Shown here one piece after another: positions 55,502-64,000 of a stretch of 64,000 bases of DNA; positions within the stretch are counted from its first letter, which is position 1; every line of letters starts with the position of its first letter. A program made the translations under genes and the position numbers. Source of the DNA: Phlebiopsis flavidoalba (taxonomy: Eukaryota > Basidiomycota > Agaricomycetes > Polyporales > Phanerochaetaceae); NCBI GenBank assembly GCA_035772785.1, contig JAOCPU010000090.1:1-64000 (forward strand). Direction: 5' to 3'. The notes beneath the pieces were generated by a model. That model made no database searches. It worked only from the letters and a program-made list of their open reading frames with translations, and was not told the origin of the DNA.

Positions 55502-57069
55502 ATGCCATCTGCAAAGCGACCTGCCGAGACTGACGCAGAAGGCAGTCAACAGCGCCGATTTGCACGACACAAGGTGTCCGCCGGCGGTGTCGTGTTGTCC
55601 AGGCGGTGAAGACGACGACGACGGCATTGAGGAAGTCCCACCCCCAAACCCCAGCACCCTTCATCTATCCGCGATTCATCGCTGGACATTATCAAAGTCT
55701 CGGCGAGTGCAGTGGTACCTCCGGAGTCAAAGCAGGCGCAATGGGAGAAAAAGATGAAGGTGTTGAAACGGACGGGCTGACTCCGGAAGAAGTTCTCGGT
55801 GCGTAGCCATCCATTCGTGGCTGCAACACACAGTCTAGCTGACGTCTCTCCTTTCGCACAGAACTCCAGATGGTCAAGTGGAAGGTGGACTGTTACAAAC
55901 ACTTCCAACTCCCACCCCAAATCGTCACCTTCGAAGGAAGGGAAACCGCTCAAGTATAAATTTGTATGCAAAAAGCAACCGTGTGTGTTCCGCACCCATG
56001 CGCTATGTACATTCAACATTGACGTATCGTTTAATCAGTTCCAAAGCGGTTGGCTGCGCTTGCTGGGACAACGGCACCGAAACTGGGTGGGACACGTGAA
56101 GGAGTGCGATCCAATGCAAAAAGGCACCTCCACAAGGCCAGCGTATTCAAGACTTTGCGCAAGGTTCAACTTACAGCAAGGGTCGAATGCGCTACCTCCT
56201 TGCGCTCTGGGTATCTCGCCGCACACCGCCCCTATGCAATTGTGCAGGATCCGGAACTCGTTGAGATCTTCCAGATGCTCTACAGCAAAGTCGAAACGCC
56301 GCACGCCACGACGGTCGTCTCGGCGCAATGTCGTCAAGATTTTCGAAGCTACGAAGGGGGAGCTTGCCGCGAAACTTGAGGTAAGCACCACTCAAAAGTC
56401 AACGACTTGCCTTGACCAACTAAGCCCTCTCGTCTAATAGGCTTACCCAGGACGATTACACATATGCGTGGACGGTTTGGACGTCCCCCAATGTGTATTC
56501 GTTCCTCAGCATCACCGTGGCAGCGCGTCGAACATGCCCGGATAGTATCTGGCATCCTTGACTTTGTAAAGTAAGTGTCATAGCTGATTGTCACCCACTC
56601 TGATCTCTAACTTATGCATAGGCTCAGACAGGGACACACCAGCACGTACCTGGCCTGAACAGCTATCAAAGTGCCTGCATGAATTTCGCATCAAGAACAA
56701 GATACTCGCCATTTGCCGCTGACAACGCCTCTAACAACGACACTATGGTGTCCGAGCTCGAGAGTTTACCAGGCATCAACACCATCAACACGTGGGTGCG
56801 GTGTTTAGCATACATACTTAACCTCGTTGTCAAGGCAAGTGGCATCCTATGTTGTGCGTTCGACAGTTACTAATGCCGCGTCTCGTTCAGGCGATAGTCA
56901 AAACCCTTTACATCAAAACTCAAGCGCGGCAAGGGCGATCAGTCTGACGCTTCCAGCGCCGAAGACGAGGGGACGACGTGTTCATGAGCGACGACGAACA
57001 CGTTGACGCTTCCGACAAAAACGAAGACGAGGCCTCCGGTCATCTGGAAAAAGCCTTTTGTCCAGACCA

Positions 57070-59000
57070 CTCACCCATGTATATGCATAGCCTCTAACCA
57101 TCCAGACTAATAAATACCCACGGGCATTGTGATTTTTGCGCCATGAACCATCTATTACGGACTAGACACTTCACGGATTGATCGATTACCACATGGAGAC
57201 CACCAGCATTGGTCCGAGGCAAAAGCGACGCTTCGTACCTCTACCCATTACCTCCACTTCATAAGCGGTGTACACACGGCCTCTCCGAAAGCACTTCAAG
57301 TTTCAAATATCTAACGCTGGCCTCAGACGCATAAGTCCCTAGGCTCTGCTCAAGGATAAAAGGATGGACGGCGCAGGCGGCATTGGACCAGGACTCCAGA
57401 GTACACGCGCCCTCAAGCCACTTTCACAGCCGCGCCTCTTACCTCGCGGCACGGACTTCCACACCGTCTAGCTCTGCGAAGTTGAGTGAGTGAAGTTCAT
57501 ACAAAGAATAAGCTAACTGTAAATATTGTGCACTGGCCGGCGTCGCGTTGCGAGTTGGAGGCCAAAGTACGTGTGACGCCTGCCCTAAATGGAATGACGC
57601 CCAATCACGCGGCGGGGGGGGAGGCGCTTGTAAAATTTACGCCTTGACTAGACTCTTGACTTTTGCTGTCACGTCGTCTCCATCCCTGCCCCCCCACCTT
57701 CTCTTCAAGCTTCACTTCAATGAGCACTGGGAACGCCTGACCGTTGAAGACGATCAACACAATCCAAATGGAGTCTCAACGCCAACTTTTGAGGATACCG
57801 GTGAGTCATCCAAACCCATTCTGTCATGCACGTACCACAAGTCATGCACAGGGTATTCGAGTCGCCCGCGCGCCCACCTGCGGGGGCGTGCATCTAGCAT
57901 AGCGAGTGCAAGGTCGCCGTGCCCGTGCCCGTGCCCTGCCAGCCCTAGTGCTTGCTACGAGGGGCTCGCTCCCGCCTCAGCGGACCCGCGGCAACACACG
58001 TGAGGACACGTACATCGCCAGTGAGTGCAAGGTCGCTATACCTGTGCTGAGCCACCAGACCCAAAGGTAACTCAAGAAGCTTACTCCCCGTTGCAATGAG
58101 TATGGTCGCTCGTCGCGCGTGGCCTACCGCCCGTCTCGACTACCACCGGTGCGCTTCGCAATCTTGAATAGAACTGCACATGTTCCAGCAAACCACCTCC
58201 GCATGTGAACTCTTGAAAGGAGACATTGTGTTCAGGCTGGGCTTGATTGATGGCTGGCGGATGGGATCACTCACTCCCTGGTACGTGCACCCCCGACTAC
58301 GTAGGCGAGTAGCTGATCGCGCGCTGCAGCTACCTGACATGGCCGAGAGTATGCTTATATACATTGCACTCCCCATCGCCTTCCGTCTCCACCATGCAAT
58401 CCTGCACCACCCTGTACAAACATGCCCTACGCTCAACGACGGCACCGTAAATGCAGCCCAGGTGGTCGGCTGCTGCCCAACGCATGCGCACCGCCACTAC
58501 CACGTGTTTGCCTGGTGGGGCCCCCGCGCGCTGTTTAGAACTAAACCGCGACATCACGGTACAGTATGTAACTAGCTACCTGTACGGCAGATTGCAGCAT
58601 AGTAGATGCAAGAACCTCAAGGTATGTGCGTAGGGTACACGACCGGGTACTCTCGTGGACTTATAGTAGTAGTGTGATGTGTTGTTCGCTGTAGCACTAC
58701 AAATACATATTTTTTCCATGCTACTATATATGGCGACTAGTCAAATGAATATGAGCATACGCCGGTTTTGAGAGGTATAAGTGAGATACATGCTAGTATT
58801 TACTGGTATGGACTACTTTCTGCCAAGGATGTTATGGTCAGGAGATGGCGGCGCTTGGTAGGGCTGCTTTGCATCAGTCTAAACTGGTATATAGCCTGCA
58901 CTGGTACCTATTTGTGGCGGGTAGAGTATGTTTGATACATAACAGGGGGAAGTATAAAAAGGTATAAAAGGTATAGATAGTATATATTGGTAAGTGCCAC
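57070..59000. other. About 1.9 kb of foreign sequence inside the hAT gene
   Basis: The hAT reading stops near 57070 after DEASGHLEKA and resumes near 59010 with LGDQSGSPEYDVDNDREADD. The interior has no hAT similarity. A plus frame at 58180-58575 (131 codons; LLKGDIVFRLGLIDGWRMGS) is the best open stretch but is not recognised. 58700-59000 is A/T-rich with GTATAAAAGGTATAGATAGT repeats. No inverted ends or duplication were found, so the nature of the insertion is unknown; an old insertion plus deletion is likely. Confidence 0.45.
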
Positions 59001-59314
59001 CTTGAGTTTTTTCCAGATGGTGACGGCGCCGTGTTGGGCGACCAATCTGGCTCGCCCGAGTACGACGTTGACAACGACCGTGAGGCCGCAGATGACGCCG
59101 ATATCAAATGAATCATTGCAGAAGTTGAAGCTCAAGACAAATTGACTCCAGAGGACCAGCACGTTGGCCGCAACGCTGTCACTAAAGTGCGCTGTGCCCT
59201 CACATTGATCTGGCAGTGTGCACACTGACAGGAAAGGCCACCAGCTCAACAAAACTGGCGAAGCGCATTCTTTCATTCCCCTACCCTGTGCGAGGATTTA
59301 GCCACCAGCTGCGA

Positions 59315-59713
59315 TAGTGAAGGACAGGGGTAAACCCCCTGGGTATCTCAAACCTGACCCCTACCCCTACCCCTGGAAAACCCCTACCCCTGCTCAGGGG
59401 TAGGGGTTTTTCAAGGGTACAGAGGGGTAAGGGTATTACCCAAGGGTTTGGAGGTGCAAGCCATCTAAAGCTCATATATCCAAGCGTTGCTGACAATTTT
59501 GAGAGCGCCCAATGCAAGTTTCAATGGTTGACAAACACTTATACATGTTTTATTCATGAATAATAGGCAAAAATAAGTGGTTAAAACATATTATATATTA
59601 CATCAGGAGTACCCCAGGGGTTTCAAGGGTTTTGGAATCCTGACCCCTACCCCTACCCCCCAGTACCCCTACCCCTGACCCCCACGGGTGTACCCTTACC
59701 CCTGTCCTTCACT
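59315..59713. mobile_element. hAT-type MITE, about 399 bp, inside the hAT transposase gene
   Basis: The ends TAGTGAAGGACAGGGGTAAA and (reverse complement of the right end) AGTGAAGGACAGGGGTAAGG belong to the same family as the elements at 35920 and 36960. The duplication AGCTGCGA lies at 59307-59314 and 59714-59721 (its first A overlaps the last base of the inverted repeat). The flanking coding sequence (CEDLATSCD before, KANIPARQ after) is continuous if the element and one duplication are ignored. Confidence 0.9.
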
Positions 59714-60599
59714 AGCTGCGACAAAGCCAACATACCCGCAAGGCAATATGTCCGCTCCCCCGCTCTAGTGCGACGCGGTGGAATTTGCTTGCACCACGAA
59801 GCGACGTGTGATCGTATGCAGTCGCTCTCAAGGTGGCCCTTGAGTTTTGATGAAGACTTTGCTGAAGACATGTCCAATGTTATGACAGGCCTGGTAAGAA
59901 CGGACTTCGGCCACTTAAACTTATGGAGGAAGAGTGGCAGTTGCTCACGGAGCTGCTCCCAATGTTTAAAGGTCAGGTCATGTATTGCTCCATTTCCATA
60001 GCGAAGCTAATCCCTCTGTTGTATACAGTTTCTTCCTGAGAGCAACTGAGCACATCTCGCAAATGGGTGTGCCTCTGCTCCATGCAGTCATATCCGATCA
60101 TAAGATGAGTTGACCTCTCGTCTCGAAACTACCGCGGCAAACCTCGCGCTCATGGTTCAAGTGCGCGCCGCCAGCCGCACGAGGCTTGAAGATGCTCAAC
60201 AAGTATTACGAGAAGACCGACGAGTCGATAATGTATCGCATGGCGCTATAAGTACGTGCAGCCATCATTTGTCTTTCGTTCTTACTGAACTGCTGTTGTG
60301 GCAGTGCTGCAAGGCTCACCCCAGAAGTACAAAAAGTCGTACTTCATCAATCACGATTGGCCTGCAGAATGGATCATTGAGGCTGAGCGCCTCCTCCGTG
60401 AACAGTGGGAAGACCACTATAAGCCCAAGGCTGCCGCCAACGAACGACCGACAAGTGCACCGTAAGTGCGCTTGACGCATCGATGTGACGGGCCACACCA
60501 ACTCATTTGCTTTACAGAGTACCGCCGATGGTGACGATGAGGAAGACGACTTCTTCCGCTCAATCAACAACACCACGACACCCTACACGGCACTCCAAG

Positions 60600-61074
60600 A
60601 AGATAAGAGAGGATGGCGACAGTAACGGCGTGTCGGCGTGATGAGGAAAATACCTGGGTGCATGACAAGAGCGACGGCGGCGGGGACGGGCATAGTAGCC
60701 CCAAGTACTAGCGCGAGGAGGGGCCAGCAGTCAGTACTTCAGTGCCACGGTGCAGGTGCGAGAACAAGGGCTGGAGAGCGCGGGCGAGAGGGCAGGGGGC
60801 TGAAAATGTGATGGCTCGTGGGCTCGTGGGCGAGGTTGTGAGCGCGAAAGGACAATGGCGAGGGCATTGGCAGGAGAAATGCGCTGGCGAGGGCAGGGGC
60901 AGAGCCGGGATTCGACGGCGCAAACGCAAAAGGTGAGGGCGCTGCTTGGAGGGCGCGACCATGGGGGAGCGGCGGTGAGCGTAGCAGGACGACGTCCGCC
61001 TATCACGCGCAGACAGCCGCGGCGTGGCAAGGACAAGCCCGAGCATGACGAGTGACGAGCCACAAAAACAAGAT
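60600..61074. other. GC-rich DNA between hAT segments
   Basis: The hAT acidic/linker sequence fades after DDEEDDFFRSINN (about 60560). The following G/A-rich DNA (GCGAGGGCATTGG, GGGCAGGGGCAGAG) has no recognised content and grades into the degenerate repeat. Confidence 0.35.
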
Positions 61075-61089
61075 ATGAGGGCCCAGGCA

Positions 61090-61566
61090 CGAGCAAGACG
61101 AGGGACAACCACGGCACAACGAGGACAAGGACGACAAGGGGCACCACTAGGACAGCCACGGCGCGACGAGGACGAGCACGTGAAGAGCAATGACCACGGC
61201 ACAACGAGGACGAAGAGCACGACGGGCGCGACGAGCATGGACCATGGCAAGACAAGGATGAGACGAAGACGAAGAACACAATCATGGCACGACGAGGATA
61301 CGCCGGCACGACAATGACAACCACTTGCACGATGGGACGCTCAAGCATGACGAGCACGACCATGGCGCAACGAGTCGCACGACCACTGGACGAGCACCGA
61401 CCACGGCACGACGAGGAAGCGATAACAATAACGTCCATGGCACGGCAAAGAACGAGCACTGACAAGCACAGCCACGGCGCAACGAGGACGACCACGGTAC
61501 AGCGAGTATGAACATGACGATGACGACCACAGGCGCGACGGGGCCGACTACAGCATGACGAGGGCT
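61090..61566. repeat. Degenerate CCACGGCACAACGAGGACGA repeat
   Basis: About ten copies of CCAYGGCRCRACGAGGACGA are scattered with 20-70 bp spacing (for example 61110, 61157, 61192, 61242, 61287, 61362, 61399, 61438, 61470, 61491), separated by ACGAGCACGACC-like words. It forms an old, diverged satellite inside the hAT gene. Long frames on both strands here are products of the repeat. Confidence 0.75.
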
Positions 61567-61599
61567 AGAACCCTGCCCTCAGCTTGTATACCACTTCTT

Positions 61600-61975
61600 T
61601 ATAATGAGCATTCAATGTTTACATCTATAATGATCTGAATTATTGGATAGTGAAAGAATGATTCACAAACTATCTAATAATGTCAACTTGGCAAATAGTA
61701 GAATTAGTATAACTGGCAAATCATGTAATGATCAAACTAGCCAAGTAATTGAATGTATATAATAGATGAATGAAACAAATAGTAAAACATATGAAAACAT
61801 ATGAATGCATCCAATAACTAAATTTTCAGATGAGATAATGCCTAGCAAATGGCTGGCAAATGCAGCGAATGCAGAAAATGAACGAATCAGAGGCACGATA
61901 GTAAATAATGCCTGCAAAGCGAATGCTCAGTCATTCGCTGCATTCGCTGGGTGTTCAACTATTAAAAAACGTTAA
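61600..61975. repeat. A/T-rich insert before the hAT C-terminal domain
   Basis: Contains CAAATGGCTGGCAAATGCAG and CAGTCATTCGCTGCATTCGC; the former resembles AATGGCTGGCAAACACAGCA near 50508, so it is a dispersed family. It lies directly before the hAT dimerisation domain. Ends are not resolved. Confidence 0.5.
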
Positions 61976-62272
61976 ATAATGGCTGGATTTTTCCTGATGC
62001 CGAACGTCGTCGACCCTCTCAAGCACTGGAATAGGCAGCTCAAGGACGGCGACCCGATGGCACGCATGGTGTTAGACTTTATGTCTGCTCCTGCTGCATC
62101 CATCGACGTCGAGCGTGCTTTCTCGCACGGCGGGCTTACTGTCACAAAGCAGCGCCATGCTCTCAATGACGGGTCAGTGCGCGCGGCGACGGTATTGAGT
62201 TCTTGGGCTGCACAGCCCGGGCTTGTTCCCGAGGCAAGTCTTGTAGCCGCGTTTTGTGCTTAACAAAGGCAA

Positions 62273-62689
62273 GCAGCCCGCGGAAGACTCTTAATCTACT
62301 GCCGTCACTGTATGTAGTATGGACTGCTCGTCGCGTGCGCCGCGTGCCGTGGGGCGCCGCCACACTTTGGGAGTCTTCGCAATGTACACAATGCCTCGTT
62401 GGCTGAAGATGTCTATTTACACTAATTTTGAATTCAATCTCAAGTCCCCTTCGTTAGCCCCACCAAACCCTGTCATGACGATTGAGCACTCTATACACGG
62501 CTGGCGCGCGTCGAAGCCCCAAAGTCTAGGCGGCCCAATAGACCGTTGGCGCCCTGGGCGGCTCGATGCCATAAGTTGCTAGTTGACATCAGATAACAAT
62601 GCACATCAATAGAGTGGCACCTTTGGCGTTTTAGTGATACATGTTTGAGCAATGTATTACATATTATATTAATATACATTTAGTTAGCA
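62273..62689. other. 3' flank of the hAT gene
   Basis: No gene recognised. An 87-codon frame at 62319-62582 has no motif. Confidence 0.35.
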
Positions 62690-62885
62690 GAATACCTGCA
62701 GGTCACCTGGATACCTGCCAAAAATCATGAACCCGTGACCTGGATCTGCAGGTCAAAGTACCTGCAGGTCAAAATACCTGCGGGTCACTATACCCGCAGG
62801 TATTGATGGCAGATCAACCTGCAGGTACCTGCAGGTAACCTGGATCTGCGCTGTGCTTTACACAGCGCCCTGCCGGGCGCTGTGT
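62690..62885. repeat. ACCTGCAGGT-rich element, copy 2
   Basis: ATACCTGCAGGTCACCTGG and many related words, ending in GATCTGCGCTGTGC, ACACAGCGCCC and GGGCGCTGTGTGAGGTTT. The last words are the reverse complement of the start of the 53440-53600 copy, so the two copies are inverted relative to each other. A small GGGCGCTGTGT/ACACAGCGCCC hairpin closes it. Confidence 0.6.
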
Positions 62886-62934
62886 GAGGTTTGCTAAATG
62901 AGGACCCTATATGAATGTCAACCCATGAGGCAAT

Positions 62935-63153
62935 GTGCCTAGGTAGCCTAATGGTTAATGGTGTCCACTTTAGAGGCTTGTAAGCAGGAGGTTGCTGGTT
63001 CAAACCCTGCTCTGTTGCATTTATTTTGGCCCCTTTTCCATAGTTATGCATTTACCTGGCGCAACAGGAGAGTAATGCATTACTTTTCAACTAGCCACAA
63101 CTGGAAAGTAATGTAATGCGCCAACGGGCCACTACTGGTTGGTAATGCATTAC
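62935..63153 (+). repeat. tRNA-derived SINE, copy 2
   Basis: The head has an A-box-like TAGCCTAATGGTTAATGG (62944-62961) and a B box GGTTCAAACC (62997-63006) with TGCATTTATTTTGG after it. The tail ends with AATGCGCCAACGGGCCACTA and TGGTTGGTAATGCATTA, nearly identical to the minus-strand copy at 52948-53130. The heads differ more than the tails. Confidence 0.75.
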
Positions 63154-63172
63154 TCCTACTACCAAAGGTGAC

Positions 63173-63236
63173 ACCAAACCAATACCAATACCAACACCAA
63201 CACCAAACCAATACCAACACCAATACCACACCAAAA
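63173..63236. repeat. ACCAAC/ACCAAT microsatellite
   Basis: Irregular runs of CCAATA, CCAACA and CCAAA units directly follow the SINE tail. The other SINE copy is also followed, in its own direction, by a GTTG-type simple repeat. Confidence 0.85.
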
Positions 63237-63466
63237 CTACAAATAAGGCCATGTAGGCTGGCACAATAATGAGACTGCATGGCAAAAGAATGCCTCACAT
63301 CTATACCTACACCTGTACTGGGACACTACAATATAGTGTAGCCACCAAAACGCCTGTGGCCACCACAATATCTGTGACCATCATAGCAACCATGTTGTGA
63401 GCAGCTACAATAGAAACTACATTGTATGTGGTCACTGCATTGCACCCCACCACTACAACTGCATAT

Positions 63467-63745
63467 ACTGTACAATTTCGACCTAAACGGTTGTCACATG
63501 TCACAAGGCCTCCAAAATTGTTGTTCGTGGGCCCCCTGTCACATGTCACAGACCCCGCCGCCGCTGTGTAACAGGCCATTTTGTATGGCGCTTGTGCGCA
63601 GAATTTTCCGTGCATGCGGCGCGGCTAGGGTGCTCACCTATAGTTGTCCGTTGTCACACGTCACCGGGCCCATTGTCACTGTCGCCGGTACGTTTGTATC
63701 TGTCACATGTCACACCCGCCGCCGTTTAGGTCGAAATTGTACAGT
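63467..63745. repeat. 279-bp element with perfect 24-bp inverted ends
   Basis: The left end ACTGTACAATTTCGACCTAA (then ACGG) at 63467-63490 is exactly reverse-complemented at 63722-63745. Several TGTCACATGTCAC words lie inside, along with GCCGCCGC. It has no coding capacity. The related copy near 37.4-37.5 kb is in the opposite orientation. Extending the ends by one base gives TACTG...CAGTA; no longer target duplication was found. Confidence 0.85.
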
Positions 63746-63816
63746 AGCACAAGCACACAGCTACCACCACTACTATTGCCTAGTGTGCAGCAACCACAAC
63801 AGCTACAGCCATCAAA

Positions 63817-64000
63817 ATATATTCAAATGTAAATATGTTACACAGTTTATACTGCAATGTAACTAAATTATACAATTTATATTCAAAATGTAAATATATT
63901 ACACAATTTCTGTTTAAGTGTAAACATATTACATAATCTAAATTCAAATGTAATCATATTACACAATCTATATTCAAATGTAAATATATTACACAATCCA
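63817..64000. repeat. 30-bp tandem repeat, at least six units, open at the window edge
   Basis: Units based on ATTCAAATGTAAATATATTA then CACAATCTAT start near 63821, 63851, 63881, 63911, 63941 and 63971. They diverge from each other by several bases. The array probably continues past 64000. Confidence 0.9.

Larger units (their letters stand above)
55502..62272 (+). pseudogene. hAT transposase gene, interrupted by several insertions
   Basis: A hAT transposase excises and inserts DNA with 8-bp duplications. Parts in order: start MPSAKRPAETDAEGSQQRRF (55502); intron 55799-55861; a BED-like zinc-finger region LQMVKWKVDCYKHFQLPPQI, KYKFVCKKQPCVFR (55866-56000); RHRPYAIVQDPELVEIFQML-type sequence (56220-56285; the first residues are in another frame); YPGRLHICVDG (about 56445); ADNASNNDTM (about 56720, catalytic-core motif) and RCLAYILNLVVKA (about 56800-56838); an acidic part (MSDDEHVDASDKNEDEASG); a 1.9-kb interruption; EVEAQDKLTPEDQHVGRNAV (about 59115); a MITE at 59315-59713; KMLNKYYEKTDESIMYRMA (about 60190) and LLREQWEDHYKPKA (about 60395); a repeat-filled interruption; and the C-terminal dimerisation domain DPLKHWNRQLKDGDPMARMV, APAASIDVERAFSHGGL (62010-62135). 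It is clearly inactive. Confidence 0.88.

Noticed and set aside
60731..61495. 254-codon minus-strand open frame
   Set aside because: It is the complement of the degenerate CCACGGCACAACGAGG repeat and consists of monotonous Val/Ser/Arg; openness comes from the repeat.

Overview
The window looks like a repeat-rich stretch of nuclear DNA from a basidiomycete fungus, probably an Agaricomycete; a Ceratobasidiaceae/Rhizoctonia-like genome is my best guess from the transposase and recombinase families, but this is inference. Supporting signs are spliceosomal introns of about 48-65 nt with GTRNGT...YAG borders and CTRAY-like branch sites, fungal families (Rho1 GEF with DH-PH-CNH, SPF30/SMNDC1, a tyrosine recombinase with a GCR1-like C-terminus, hAT transposases, a fungal LINE) and CCCTAA-type repeats. 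Nothing prokaryotic, no rRNA, no CRISPR array and no convincing intact tRNA was seen.

Layout. 0.3-2.9 kb: a tyrosine-recombinase transposon gene on the minus strand. 3.3-3.9 kb and 16.5-17.7 kb: two decayed copies of a Rho guanine-nucleotide exchange factor gene. 5.6-6.3 kb and 11.9-13.2 kb: a segmental duplication, the second copy split by an inserted element. 7-10.8 kb: two unidentified, frame-broken genes. 21.07-22.66 kb: an element with long inverted arms, each starting with a tRNA-like sequence and flanked by an 8-bp duplication. 22.7-25.1 kb: a coiled-coil gene. 27.7-32.7 kb is the most gene-like block: an unidentified 4-exon gene (-), an unidentified coiled-coil gene (+) and an SPF30 Tudor splicing-factor gene (+). 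34-64 kb is transposon country: hAT remnants, hAT-type MITEs with exact 8-bp target duplications (one nested in another, one inside a LINE, one inside a hAT transposase), a solo LTR with an exact 5-bp duplication and a second weaker one, an 8.4-kb LINE whose ORF1 half is inverted relative to its ORF2 half, two copies of a tRNA-derived SINE, interstitial CCCTAA repeats and several satellites.

How it works together. The hAT-type MITEs have no coding capacity and carry TAGTG termini with 8-bp duplications, as expected of elements moved by hAT transposases; two hAT transposase relics of different lineages lie in the same window. Insertion order can be read from the nesting: LINE before its MITE, outer MITE before inner MITE, hAT gene before its MITE. 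The host-like genes do not form an evident pathway.

Caveat. Almost every recognisable coding segment has +1/-1 frame changes while splice sites remain good, and several shifts fall in short homopolymers. Either the region is full of young pseudogenes or the assembly has uncorrected indels. I label such genes pseudogene but this should be settled with reads.
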